DNA of 64,000 bases from Straminergon stramineum (taxonomy: Eukaryota > Streptophyta > Bryopsida > Hypnales > Calliergonaceae): assembly GCA_963920665.1 (NCBI GenBank), contig OY987271.1, positions 3,846,501 through 3,910,500 on the forward strand, written 5' to 3'. The position numbers and the translations under genes were made by a program. The notes under the pieces were generated by a model. It was not told where the DNA came from and made no database searches. It saw nothing but the letters and a program-made list of their open reading frames with translations. Each line of letters begins with the position of its first letter. Position 1 is the first letter of the stretch. Positions 12,033 through 26,100 of the stretch are shown in pieces.

Positions 12033-15000
12033 ATGAATGCCACAGCCAGCAGCAAGGATGGCGCCATGGCCGTGGACGACGAGACCACTCTGCAAGTGAG
12101 TCACATACACACACTTCAATTCTTGGGGATCGTTGCTGAGAATTTCTCGTTTCATGGTCATATGTGCTTTTGTATTGCATTGCATTGCGCTCTGAGCTTG
12201 CGGCAATTGTAATTTGGTGTAGAATCGGGATTTTAGAGAAGTGGGTGAGTTTCATTTCTTTTCGTTTCTTTCCTTCTCTTTTAAATTTGCATGAGTCGAT
12301 GAAGGCTCTGAGAGTTGAGATTGTGAATTAATTTGGGTCCTGAATTAGAGTGCTCTCAAGATTTCTACCCTACTCTGCATGTCTCTCGTGAGAATGGCAT
12401 GGGTAGTTTGGGTTTGATTTGGGAGTTGTTGCACGTTGGGTCTTGTGCACATTGCCTAGGTTTCGGGTTTTTATTCGGGTAGGAGGCTCTTTAAGTTCGT
12501 GTTGCTGAGTGCGGTTCTAGTACAGGGGAGGAGATTTGAGATTAGGTCACGTGAGAGGACTCGAGGTTGGATTCTCTCTTCTTCTGGCACATTGTCCGAT
12601 GGTTATTTGTATGTGTGCTCATTGCAGTACCTGATTGTGTTTTTACTTCAATGTTTGCTGCAGAATCAGAAAACGCTCAAGAGCGAGGAGTACAGACAAT
12701 TGTTCCATTTGCCGCCTGAAGAGGTGCGTGAGTTGCAGTCTAGCATCATCTGGTGATGCATAAGGGGGTTTGAGTTTTGAAGAGAGAAACTGTTTGTATT
12801 GGTATTGATAGGATTAAACTGGAATGCCGGGTATTAAAGCCTTGCTTGCGTCAATTGAAACCCTAGTCAGAAAACTTCAATCGTCGATCTGAATAACGAG
12901 AATCAGAACGTGAGTCAGAAGCGTATTGTTCATAGCTTCCCAACAAGCTATCACTCGCATGACTTCACGCAGAATGCTCCCCAAAATGGACTGATTGTTG
13001 GCTCTCTGTGTAGACTACTGTTATGTTAGCTGTGCTCTTTCAATTGCTTGCTGTGATCTCAACTCTTGCTGTGACTTAGGAGGTTCATAATAACTCTTTA
13101 GAGGCGCATTTTCAGGAGTCTGAGAAAAAAATATCACTCGAAGCATTTGGTTGAGAGTTGAGCACGAAATCTCAGTTTGAAATTCTTAGTTCAACAATTG
13201 ATTACGTCGTGTCTAATTTTCCAGGTCTTTTTGTCCAACCGCTGATCTGGTTTAAAAAGAGACAGGAATACTGATGTAGCTGCTTGGTCCTGTTTCGCAG
13301 ACGTTGATTGCGGACTTCAACTGTGCGCTTCAGAAGAAGATATTGCTTCAGGTACGAGCACCAAGAACTCAGCTGCCATTATTTTCATGAGCTCATGTTC
13401 GTTAATTCTTTTGCTTTCTGTTCTGGAGAGTTGTTTCAGGGTAGATATTAGGTTTTGCCTTCATTATCGTGATACATGCAGGTTAAGCTTGTAGACGTTG
13501 TCATGCCATGTTCTCTCGAAATTTCTGCTTTGCGGGTCGATGACACTCATCTGTAATGATGGGGTTCTTGAATAACAGGGTCACATGTACCTCTTTGAAC
13601 GCTATGTGTGTTTTTACTCCAACATCTTTGGTTATGAAAAGAAGGTACTCCCCCAGGATGCTGATCCTTGCTGGTTTTCTATGATTCAATGTTCTGCTTC
13701 TGAAGTGGAAACCTGTCTGTGCCTCCGTTAAGCTGAAATTCGACACTATAGCAAGCTCGCAAAATACCACTTCACATTTGAATCAAGGTTTTATTAAAAA
13801 TTAGACTGTTTCAGAATCTTTTTGACAGCATCGTAAAGAGAATCTTTCCCGTGATTCTTGGTGAGGCCTCCTTATGACCATTGTGACAATAGAATGACCT
13901 CTTCATTAATGTTGGGGAAGATTATCTCTATGGTGTTGTCTAAAGGTCCCTGAAATGGTCTAATTTTACTGGAATCCTTATTATGAACAGTTTTCCTGAT
14001 AGATTTATTGACGGATTTGGAAGTTTAGAACTCGTGCACTGCCCTCCTTGACTACGAATTGAACATTGATTTGGCAGAAAATAGTTCCACTTAAGGATGT
14101 AACTTGTGTGCGCAAGGCTAGGACAGCTAGCGTCTTCCCAAATGCTATCGAGATAGTCTCCTGGGGCAAAAAGGTATTAATATTGTGGGCTACTTTTCAG
14201 AACAGCTTTTATGTGAATGAGACCAATTGGTTTAGGTTTTGTGCCGTCCCTGGTGTCGTTTGTATTGATTTATATCGTTTGTATCTCTATTTCGCAATAT
14301 CCCTGAGCGATTGTTCTTTATGGTGTGCTGCACAATTATTGTTAACAAGTTCCCGTGTAGCTTTGTGTTGAAGAACTAAAAGCATATCTGTATTGTCGTT
14401 TTGCAGCACTTTTTCGCATCTTTTCTCTCTCGTGATGAAGCTTTCCGCTTGATAATTGATGGCTGGGTCCAGCATAGCAGCTATGCAAAGCTTTTCCTAC
14501 ATTCGCAAGGGTCTCTGGCTTCACTTGCAATGGTATTCTTAATGACAGCCTGGTTTGATCATTGAGGATTAAGTCAGTTAGGGATAAACTATTGTGAAAA
14601 AACTTTCGTGCGATGTTTTCATCGTTTGATCTCTCTTTGCACCATATATGGCAAATTATTTTTGACAGGATTTCGTCAGAAGATTATAGGATTGTCATTT
14701 GTTAATTCGCAGAATTGATGGCCTAGTGTTTGGAAACAGAGTCCACAATCTAGGACGACATCTGGAGTGGACAGTGGAGCCATTACTCAAAGTGCCTTGA
14801 GAAGTCCTCTGCTGATGACGCGGCTTGAGGCATCGGGAAACTATGAGAGCAGGTAGAACTAGTATGTGCTAAACACCTCATGTGTAGCTCTTCTCTAATA
14901 ATTTAACCCGTACTAGTATGTGGATCAGGGTAGTTCATTTGTCGGCTTTGGTGATAAATTGCTGGTTCCATGTTCATAATTACATTCATAAGTAGTATGA

Positions 15001-18000
15001 TGCAATGCAGTCGACTTTTTACATTTCGCTCATTAATGTGGATATCATTGTTTGTATCTGCTTTATATATATGCAACCGTATTTCTCCTCTACTCAGCCT
15101 GGAAGAAAAGATTCCAGATCCTCATTAAGGCGTGTGTGTACAGAGTGGACGAGATGGCTGCCAAACTTGCAGCATCTGCAGAAGCAGCAGAGAGTGGAGA
15201 ACCTCCAGAGAATGGACCTTCTCATGCAATAAATGAGCTTTATGGTGGAGACCGCATGCTTGAAGATGAAGAGACCTCCAGGAGCAGTACTAGCAGTGTT
15301 GGCCAGCAATATTCTCGGATCTGGGAAGTAGAAGATAGCGATGCTCCACCATGTAAAGAACTGCCTCTACCCGTCATGACGCGGAATCCTATGTAAAGCC
15401 TTATAATTTTGTGAAAATATGAATGTTGCAAGATACAGTGGAATTGATGTGTACTAGTTTAGATTATTCTGCTGGTCACCACCATTCTTATTATCTTCTA
15501 CTGTAGTTTCCGTCCTTTCTAGACCAACACAGTTAAAGTTCCTCGTTTCTTTTCTTTGGATGGATCTTTCAGCTGATTCATCTCGTTGTTCGAGAATGCA
15601 GTGCCTGATAGCTACAAAACAGTCGCGGAAGCCGAGTTCTCGGTACGCCAAATTTTCACCTCCAGTATTTCTTCTTCATCATATATACGTTTGTCAGATG
15701 TCAGCTTTGAATGTAATTCATGATTTCACTACAGATAAATGTTCACTTTAATGTCTATGAGGCGTTCATCTACCTAGCTGATCAACTTATTTGGACATAT
15801 GTGGGTATCATCAATGTCACCTACGGCACATATTGAAGCAATGTCGTATTGAAAGTTTGAGGCTGTTAGTAACGTGGGATCTGAGAAAGTCTTCTCTTGT
15901 GCTGTAGCTGTAATGCCTCATGTTCTTTCTATATTCTTCATGTTTGAGTCTCCCAACATTTGTTACCTGTTTATAGTATATTATGATAATGCCTGGTTCT
16001 TAAATAATCCTTACACGATGACCGTCAACATAAAGTACTGTACTCCTCTCTCAAATTGGATTTTTCTACCAGGACAGACTTGTTTTTTTAGCAGCCGTCT
16101 TTTTAGTCACTATTTACTGCATCTGAAGTATACTCCCTATGTCGTCTTGGTGTCCTTGGAGTACACAGTTTCGTAGCTTCATGCTTGGCTCTATTTCGTC
16201 CCATCTGCAGGTTGACGTAGAGGAATTCTTCCGATTGTTCTTCTCTGACGAAGGCATAGCATTTTCAAAGGACTTTCACTCCGCATGTGGAGATGAGGGT
16301 ATGGTGCCCTTTCCAATCCACTACCATTTGTCACGCTTCTGTTACAAGCAGCATGACTACCTCTGAACAAGTCTTCCAGTAAAATATATCTGTGTTGAGA
16401 ACTTTCTTTCGTGAGTAGCAAGGTTCAGCAGAATGCAGCAATCGATTCCTTGTTTACCCGTTGAGTGAGTAATGTGAAATCATATCTTACATTGGCGTGT
16501 ACACAGATTTCCGGTGCACGCAGTGGGTAAAGCACAGACAATTTGGACATGCACGGGACATCTCATTTCGACATCCCATTAACTTCTACTTCGGTATGTC
16601 GTGCTTTAGATATCAATTGTCAATTTTGTAGGTCAAGGATTGCGTCTATATTGGGCAGTTAATATCAATACTCTCCGTTCTTCAATGGTATTAACAAGTT
16701 TTTAGTAGAATTAGACAGTTTCGGGAGATTTTAGACGACATTATATAGAGAATCTTCGCCGTGACTCATGGAGAGATTTTTCTGTAGTGACTTAAAAACG
16801 CAAAGACCTCCCCAAGATACATAGAGTAACCTCTATGTGGTCATTTCAACCATATGGAGACCTTTCCAGGAATCAATGTGAATATTCACTGTATAATGTT
16901 GTCCAAAAGTTTCTGAAACAGTCTGAAGTTTATCGAGAAGTCTTGGGAGTATTTCTGCATTGCAACAGTTTTTTCTTTTCTGAATTTTTGCTAAATGCCA
17001 TCTCTTGGCCTTGTCGTGTGGACTCCAAATCGAAAGTCTGAGTCATTTCACTTAAATTTATGATTGAATTTAAGTTCCACTCTGATGGGATGCCGTGATT
17101 CACAGGGCCAAAATCTACTTACTGTCACGAGTCACAGCGGTTTCGTGTATACAAGAACAAGTAATGAGTAACATCTTTTGGTTCCTTCTATTCATTTCTT
17201 GTTTGTTGAATTGATTCTTTGTTGTCCAGAGGTTGTCAGCTGAAGATCTTGCAGTACCAGTAGCTACTGTGCTCTAATACGATCTCAGAGGCATTTCCAA
17301 ATTTCACAACTTAAAGATTCTCATATTACATTTCATGCTGGTTGTGTGTGGCAGCTGCATGGTTCTAGAAACAACACAGCAGATGACTGACATACCTTAT
17401 GGTGACTATTTTCAAGTACAGGTATATATACCAAGAGCTTTTTGGGTACAAATTTAGTACTGGTGTCGCAAAGTATTTAAAACCCTCTTCTAAGAAAGCC
17501 TAAATGGCTGGCTAGCCAAACAGAATGGCCAATTTCCAAGATGCTCAATTTGCAGCCTGAAGTGTGTCAAATATTATGTCCATGGGTGTCGATTGGACCT
17601 GAATTCTTGTTTGATTTTCTGGTCGATGCAGGTGAGATGGGACGTGGAGCGGTTGTATAGGGATGATCAATGCCATTGTTTTGTGCGAGTGTCCGTTGAT
17701 GTTACCTTTTCCAAGAAGACCATGTGGAAGAGTAAGTGCTATTTGTTTTAACCTTGATCATTATGCTGGCATGCATGCTGTCACCTCAACTCTGTATCGC
17801 TAAATTAATATCCAAATTTGACGAGGACATCAAATTTGGATATTTATCTGAAATGTCAGATTGAGATCTTTTCGCACATGTCCAACTTCCCTATTTTGGA
17901 GTAATTATTGAATGATATCGGTTAGTTTATTCTGATCAGTTTATTTGCAGTCAATTCTAGACTGATCTTTGTTGTACTGCAAATTTTGCAGGCAAAATAG

Positions 18001-19828
18001 AGCAGGGCACTACCGATGAAAGTAAAGAGGCATATACCTCATGGATTCTACTGGTATGTAATAACATCATTTGCTTCCTGGAATTTTCTGACTAAATATA
18101 CATACCGTTGTGGAATCCATTTCAACTTTACTACGCTTCCATCCTGCGCACGATGATTTTGCTCACTTGAAATAGTAGTATTCTTAATGTTCCATGATCA
18201 AATTCATCAGGCAAAAGCCGTTTTACATGAAACGAAGTCATCAGCAGTCAAGCATGAGAATGGGATTGTGCCTGCGGAATCAATTACAGGTATTTCTATT
18301 TATGTTCAGCTCCTGTATCTCCGTATTGTGGGTAGCATGATTGATAGTCACTTCATTTTCTTTTGGGACTTATGGAAGAAGGTACTAAAATGGCGAGGGA
18401 TCTGATTCCGTCTCCTTGAGTGCTCCTGTTACCAACAGCAACTCTTCTATTCATATATTCGATTGGACGACTAGCAAGTGCTGTGAGCCTGACGTAGCTA
18501 AATGTCTATGGCCACTGATCTTTGAATGGCAATGGAGTTGTGCATTGGCGCCGTCCCTTCAGTAGTGGTCTAAAACCTCCACTTTGAATGATTGCATAAG
18601 AAATTATATGTAAAAAAATTAGAAAAAAAATTAGTTTAAAAAATTTAGATTTGAACGAGCTTTTTACCTAAATTGATCTCTCCACAGCTCTATTGAGTGA
18701 TGTCCCATAAAATCAACCCCCTACATATTGGTTAAACTACTTTTAAGTGACCCAAATATTATTTTTTGCCTTATACGCGTATGCCGCAGGGCATGAACTG
18801 TCTCAAGTAGAGCGTACCTGGAGCGATGAGCCTGTGGACACAGCTGAGGGCCTTTCAGAAACAAGTCAGGATATCATCAACGTCGGTGCTGGAAGTATAA
18901 CTCCTCGTAGTCAAGGGGACTTGATATTCCTGAATCAGCCCGAGTGGGCAACGAAAGCATCCTCTGCTGTAAAGAATGGCGTGTCGGCATCTCATAGAGG
19001 ATGGCAGAAGTTGTCTGAGTTGAATTGGACTGCAGGGAAACGGCATATGAAGCTGGTGCTATTCATGTTAATTGCTGTGATGATTGTTTCCATGCAGGTA
19101 ATGTTATTATTGACGCATTAGTAAACCTCTCTTGTTCTGTAATTTATCTTGGTTCTTTTGGTTTAATCAATATTTATATTAGCTAAAATGGCAAAATTTC
19201 AAGAGATTGGCACTTTTCTAGGCGCCTGTTAGATGTATACCGGTCCTAGTGTTTAGAGCTTTGTGCACTTGAATGTCACAATTTTGAAGCTCTGAAACAC
19301 ACCATTTTAGCTCATATGACCATTTCAAGCGCTGAGAGGCTCTAGAAAGTTATCAGACGTATTACCAAGTCGTTCTACTAAATCAAGAATATCCATATAT
19401 GTACTGTTTTAGAGGACCCTTGTGCTCATAATGAGTAGAAGGATTGTGGACTGCAACTCTCTTCTCACAAGCCAATGAGAGTGACACGATTGCCTGGAAA
19501 ACTGGACTCGTCATTATGGTCTTTACAGTTTGCTGTGTGCCCTATGCAGGTTGGAATTATCATTACCCTCATGTGGCCTCAGAATGTGAAACCTGCATAC
19601 CGTGACAATGAGGTGGGAAGCTGTTTGGGAGGTTTGGGAGGGGACGAAACTTTGGGGTGGTTGGAAAAAAGGGTTCACCACATCAAGGAAGAGATTGCCA
19701 TGACCGAACTGCGGTTGCAAGATTTGCACCTTGACCTTGCGGCACTGAAGAGTCACGCTGATCGGCTCCAAAGGCATCTGTCTCAAAGCATTGTAGAGTG
19801 TCGAACCACTCAGACAAGCAATTTGTAA
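12033..19828 (+). CDS. GRAM + VASt domain membrane protein, VAD1-like (18 exons)
   Basis: Predicted exons: 12033-12095, 12664-12723, 13301-13351, 13579-13644, 14078-14173, 14407-14532, 14740-14852, 15144-15352, 15602-15642, 16211-16298, 16507-16593, 17106-17160, 17355-17421, 17632-17731, 17992-18053, 18211-18289, 18790-19097, 19550-19828. All join in frame through GT-AG introns to give about 649 aa. A GRAM domain starts near residue 28 (SEEYRQLFHLPPEE, then CFYSNIFGYEKK, KDVTCVRKART). After a polar linker, the VASt domain spans about residues 262-430 (VDVEEFFRLFFSDEG, FGHARDISFRHPI, DIPYGDYFQV). A transmembrane helix (about 543-567) and a C-terminal coiled coil follow. Plant VAD1-type and animal Aster/GRAMD1 proteins share this layout and act at ER membrane contacts in sterol binding or transport; that role is inferred here. 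The acceptor of exon 8 is uncertain: 15111 is also in frame and adds 11 residues. Confidence 0.9.
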
Positions 19829-19935
19829 TCTATTTACACTTTTTAAATCTATTTTTAGGAATAAAGAATCTCGAACTGTGCCCTTTTCAGTTGGGTTGTA
19901 ATTGTTGAGAACACTTCATATTCTTTTATGCTTGA
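19829..19935 (+). other. 3' UTR of the VAD1-like gene with AATAAA
   Basis: AATAAA at 19860-19865 lies 31 bases after the TAA stop and is followed by T-rich sequence, consistent with a polyadenylation region. The cleavage site is not determined. Confidence 0.5.
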
Positions 19936-20180
19936 AACCTACTGTAACTTTCAAGCGCATCTAGTATTATTGAGATCTCTAGCTTAGTATCATTGAATCT
20001 CAATGATGCTAGATGTTGAGAAACACTTCGTATGGTTTTATCCTGGAGTCTGTTGATCCAGTCGACTAGAAAAGCGCAAAGTTTACCGGATGTTTGGGGC
20101 AACTCATATTCTCTTCAGTTTTCAACCTTCAGATTCCATTAATTGTTTTCTACAGGTGTTCTTGAGGGATTTTTTTTTCA

Positions 20181-21541
20181 CCCCTAAAGTCCCAAGAGTC
20201 CCCTGGAATTGATCTCAATTTTTGGCAAGATTTTTTTAAACTTTTTTTCAATATAGGGAAACTCATAGCTTTTTTCTTTTTTAGAAATATAATTTTTATT
20301 CAGTTGGTGCATGGGAGCAAAAGTTATGCCTTGATAACCCTAGAACAACCAAAAAAAAATCCAAAAAAACTTGAATTTAAGAAGAAAAAAATTCTTATTG
20401 ATTACAGTTTTTTTTATGTGGAAAGATTTAATTCATTCAATTTGGATAAGTGATGTGAAAGTTATGAAGCTTCTTGTTTTGCAAGCAATCATAACAAATT
20501 CATGAAAAAATAATGTATTGGATTTGTTTTTGAACTCAATTTGAACTATTTTTCAAAAAGAAAAGTTTCCCATGCTTTAGTTTGTTTTGTAGAACAATCT
20601 CAATGTTGGGATTAGTGTGTTTCAATTCCAACTTAGAGCTATCAACAATATTGTTTTTCCTTCTATCTTGTACCTACTTTGATTTTACAATTTAATAATT
20701 AAATGAAAATAAAAGTTTTTCTTTTCCTTGAACTCTCAACTCAATGCTTCAACATAAAAAAATATATAATTCATAGTCTTTAGTACAAAAATTAGGTTAA
20801 GAGGATTCAAAAAACTCATTTTCTTTACCTAAACTCTAACTTCTTGTGATTGATATAGTCAATCATTGAGGACATTTTGTGTATTTTGAATTGTAAACTA
20901 GGCTTTTTACATATTGAAAAATGGATGATTTTCATCTAATTTTTGTGTGCAACTTTATTGATTCTATAGCCACATTCATGAGTTGAGTTCAAGAGTGTTT
21001 AGTTGTTTTTAATTTGTATGGGTAGTTTATCGAATGTGTTTCAATACTTTGAGCTTTTTCCTTTAAAATCAGATTTTGACATTAAAAAAATTCTTTTCCT
21101 TTTGAGAAAAACTGAAAAAACTGAATCTTTTCAAGTTTCATTTCTACTCTACTTGAAAATTTTGAAAAAATCCTTAAAATGAACATTTTCGTACAATCTG
21201 AAGTTGAGGATCTAGAAACAATTTTCTAAATAAAGAGTGAAACGGAAATTTTCTTTATAACACAGTGCTTGCACTATAATGTACTTCTATTCTAAACTTT
21301 CAAAATTTTTGAACATGATTTTTACTTGATATGAATTTTCTTCATTTTTTTTTCATAAATTCATGATAATTTGAAATTTTCACAAAAAAATTGAAAAACT
21401 TATGATAAATATTGGACATGTGATTTCATCTCTAAAAATTAAATCCAAAAAAATTCACTCATAAGTAGAGAAGAAGTGGAGGATACAAGGTAGGAACTTC
21501 AAGTTTGACTCCACAATTATAGGCTCTATCCGCTTTAGGGG
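20181..21541 (+). mobile_element. TTAA element, family J (about 1.36 kb)
   Basis: The left end reads TTCA then CCCCTAAAGTCCC. The right end reads inward CCCCTAAAGCGGATAG and abuts TTAA at 21,542-21,545, so CCCCTAAAG is an inverted terminal repeat and one TTAA has a point change. The interior is AT-rich with no open frame. Part of it (the segment with 'gtagaacaatctcaatgttggg') is found inverted at 36,980-37,577. Confidence 0.55.
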
Positions 21542-21545
21542 TTAA

Positions 21546-22139
21546 CCTTTTACAATGTGCATTATTTTGTGTCAACACCACTTGTAGAAAACCCCACCCA
21601 TAAATATGTTTTAGAAAATCTTAGAAACTACCTCAAAATGGTGTCAACAATGGTTTGTAGGGTTTGATGTAACTAGTTCTTTTGAAAAAATGTCTTTAAT
21701 CCTTAAGAAACATTGCAAGCCCCATGAGCATTTTGAAAGTCAAAACCTTGATTTTCATATAGTTATTAATTTTAAATGTTTTTGCACTTCTTGAAGAAAA
21801 TATAGCTCTAATAATCTCCTTTTTACTCTACTTGAATTTTTGTCAAAATTGTAATTTTTGTGACACTTTTAATATAGCATCTTGAAAGCTCAAAATAAAT
21901 CACTTTTGAACTTTTTCTATTGAGCTTCTCTGAGTGTGAATCCAACAAGTACATCAACTACACATCTATATTGTAATGTTTGCCACTATTATTTCTATTT
22001 TTTTTAATTCCATACTATTTAAAGAATTTTTAGAATTTTTCATGAATTTTACAAAGTAATTTTTTTTTTCAATCATATAAAATTCAATTTGATGTTTTTG
22101 ATTATGAAAAATGAGATTAAATTTTATACATATATTAAT
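21546..22139. other. AT-rich DNA, no gene seen
   Basis: This low-complexity interval lies between the family J element and the left end of the large Plavaka-type element. Confidence 0.5.
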
Positions 22140-22214
22140 GCGCGCCTGTGAGCCTTGTATATATGTATAAGTAGATATCCTACAACCATTGAAGGCACTT
22201 GTAACACAACAACA

Positions 22215-22232
22215 CTAGCATGTGAGCCTAGG
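22215..22232 (+). repeat. Left subterminal inverted-repeat motif
   Basis: CTAGCATGTGAGCCTAGG here is the exact reverse complement of 32,412-32,429. It sits among several copies of the 'gaaggtgcttgtaacata' subterminal repeat. Confidence 0.75.
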
Positions 22233-23163
22233 TGTAAGTAGATATTCTACAAGTATTGAAGGTGTTTATAACATATATACTTATAATATGAGTACCCTAT
22301 AACCATCTAAGGTGCTTGTAACATAGTGACCTAAAACATAGACATCCAGAATATAATTAGGCACTTATTATATGAACATCTCAAAAAAGGACCCTTGGCA
22401 AATAATATTGATTCAATATTGTTTTGACATGATTGTTGATTCAATGTTGGTTGAAACATACTCATGTACATTAGAAAAATGTTGATTCTTATGTAGTATT
22501 GGGTTATTGATTCAATGCCTATGTTCAAATATCGATATGGCAATGCTTGAAATAATTATTGATACAATGTGGAAGTGGCTTTATTACATATAGATTGATT
22601 TAATGATGGAATCATAAAATTGTTTGCATATTCTCAAAGTTTCATGTTAGTACTATTACAATTTTTTTGATATAAGATTCTAATGATGTTGTAACAACTT
22701 GTATTATTCAAATACATTGATCATGAGAGTTGATATGGTGTTGAATCAATGTTAGTCCAATTCTACATCAAGTTCAGTTCAATGATATGTTAATATCATG
22801 GTATTATTGTGGTTGCATATAATGTTAATTTTTGGAACTTTGAATCAACATTGAAACAACATTTTTTTGAAACATGCATCAATGCTTTTCTAATGATTGG
22901 ATCAATAACAATCGACAATTTCAATAAACTTGAGTTCAACAACATTGTAGTACTGTGGTATTATTGAAGTTATTTATAATTTATCAAGTATTGTTTTCGT
23001 AGATTTTAACAAAATTAGGACAAGCATCATTATTTTCCAAGCATGAATAGATAGATGCTCAATGAAAATTGTGGATTATATTAAAACCAAAATCCTAGAA
23101 CTTCCATTTATTAACAAAATATCGATCAACATCACAAAGTCGGTCTCCAAAATGTGGAATAAC

Positions 23164-26100
23164 CTACACAACTTTCAAAATCTTTTGAATGTCAATTAAA
23201 AAGTACTTTGACAATTGAATTTGCCTTCTAGTAGTTTCATTAATGCCCAAGTTTTGAGGTAATGACCAAGAAATTTGTGTGCATTGTGTGATGGTGCTCA
23301 ATATGTCTGAGTCCAATATATAATATGGACGCACAAATGCAAGATCCAAAGTCACCTTCATATGCCCATCCTCTGTCTTCTATTGACAATTAGCACAATG
23401 AAGGAAGAGACAAACCTCTGCATAACAAGTGTAAAGAGAATGCTCAAGGTCTTCCATTTGCAATGTCACATTGCTAAACCATAGCCCCGCATGAAAGTCA
23501 TGTGTGGCTCTTGCATACATGGCCCAATCACCATAGTCATCTCTTGGTCTAGGAGGAATTGCCACTGACTTGGTCACACCAACCACTGATAATCTACTTC
23601 AATAAAAAATTTGATTCACTTTGATAAAGCTCTCTAAGTAAAAAAGAGAAACGAAAATCACACCAAATACTTGTAGATAAATTGATAATCTACTTCAATA
23701 AAATTTTCGATTCACTTTGATAAAGCTCTAAGTAAAAAAGAGAAACGAAAATCACAGTTGGTCAATTATAGCACCATGTAACTCCAAGTGGTCATCTACA
23801 CAAAATTCACAATTTAGTGTAGTTCAATAACGTTGTGATTACTTCTCCAATGCACACATCATGTGCCACTTCATATGCACGCAAAGCCTCATATGAATGT
23901 TCACGGACCTCTGGTTGTGCTTTCACTAAATCTCGTATAGGTGCAGGTACAACTACTACTGAATATCCTTTTTTGCGTGTATCATCAATGCTTGAAGCTA
24001 GGGTGCAATATAAGGAAGTTATATCCCTTCGTAGCCATGCCCTGTGGATGTTAAAGGCTACTCCACCAATAACATTCATGCCCATCTCTATTGCCTAAAA
24101 TAACAACACACAAGCACAAGTCTGTTATTTATAAGACAAGTTTCATGTGTAAATTGTAGGACTTAGCTTTGCCTTGTACCAAATTCACAATTGATATTGA
24201 TGAAAATAGAACACACTTTGTTGACAACTATGAATAATGACCTCACACTTGGAGACAATAAAATTGAATTGAATCAAATAATATGTATAAACCAAAAGCA
24301 TTGGACTTTGTATAACTTACCTTATGAAGAGTTGTTTTCTTCTCACCTTTTGAATTTTCTACACATTCAACTTCTCGCTTGGCAATTCTTAGAGCTTCAA
24401 GTCTACGGTTGTGTTTGATGATCTGTGCATTTGCCTTTCTTTTGTTACTTGCCATGTATGCTCTCTTCATAAGTGCAATGTGCATCTGTTCAAACATGTT
24501 AGTAGAATATTCCCAAGGCAACCTTGACCTTTGGATTGATGAAGCAAAATGTGACATGGCATGAATCTTGATTGTATTAAAACTCGATTTTTGCCTTTCC
24601 ATCAAAGTCCTCTTGAAGGCCAATATTGCTCTAAACAAATGTGCCAACAAAAAGGTTGTATAAGATCTTCTGCGTAAATTTATAAATTAAAAACATAAAT
24701 CAAGTTGTTGACTCAATTGTCAAATTCCATAACTTATGAACAACATAGACATGCAAATAAACCTCAACTCAAGAACCAGGTCAATAAATTACCTTGTCAT
24801 CAAATCCTCCATGGTTTGTAAGCTTCTCATAGTATGGGAAGGGCTTCTACATGCACATACATACCATTCCAAAAAGTATACTACAGCTTGAATGATATGA
24901 TCTTCATACAAGTTGACCATACAAAAAATAATGACCTGTACATATTGAAATTAGGGATACTTTATTACAAGCTCATGATATATGCTAGATTTAAAAAAAA
25001 GTAACTATGTAAGTAAATACATTATATAAACAATTTACCTGCATGATGGACCTATGTTCAAAGGCGGCAAAGTTGGCTTGTGAACAAAAATAACCTCCTT
25101 TCTCATTGCATGGAATGCGAAAATGTGCAAAGCGGGCTCCCTCTTTGAGTCACATAAGTCAATTGTCAAGCTCTTGTAGAATGTGTGCACGAGGGCTTTC
25201 AATTGCAATGTCCCTAATGATGCCAACCAACATTTTGAAGATCCCCAAATCACTCTGGTGTAAAATATCCACATGTAATGCTTTACACAGATTTTCCATG
25301 GTTGTCTCCCCACCATTGAAGCCCCATAAAGAGCATTGGTACATACAAATAAAAAAATTGTATAAATATTATCCATGTGATTTTAAAATGATGAACCAAA
25401 TGTGTTGCCATTTTCTATACTATTTGATATTTCAAACTACTCAAGAATTTATAAGACAAAACTTTTTGAGAATGTCATTTTATAATGGCAAATCATTTCA
25501 CTTATGTTCTAAAAATAAAAGGGATATTCTCACCTCTATAGCATGCAAGGACCACCTCTTTGAAATGGAATCTGATTCATATTTTGGTAAACCTTGCATC
25601 TTTCTATAAATCTCCTTCATGTTCTTTTCAGTTTGAGCTTCAAATGTTCTATTCACATTGTTGAGGTCTTCCTTAGGGCAGAGGCATAAGCTACATGGAA
25701 GCCTACAAATGTTCATATCATATGTTGATGTAACCTGTATACACAACACATTAGAAAATAAATCAAAATTCAGTGTTACAATGTTGACCATTTAAGTGTA
25801 TGAGCTATTGGAATTTTTGAAATATCAAATAGAAATGCATACTCTAAACAAAATGAAAGCCCACCTTGCAACCTTCCAGATGGTCATAGATATATGCATA
25901 CAATAATGGATAAACAAATTGTGGTATGCGCAATGGATCAATCAATGTAAGCCCCCTAGTACATGTCCAAATTACCACAAAATCACATAAAATAATGTAA
26001 GTAAATTATTTGTAAGATAGACCAAGTATGTTATATATAAAACTGTCAACAAAAGAACTTGAAAGAAGTTACTTGTAACTTGCAGCTTTAAGTGGTGCTA

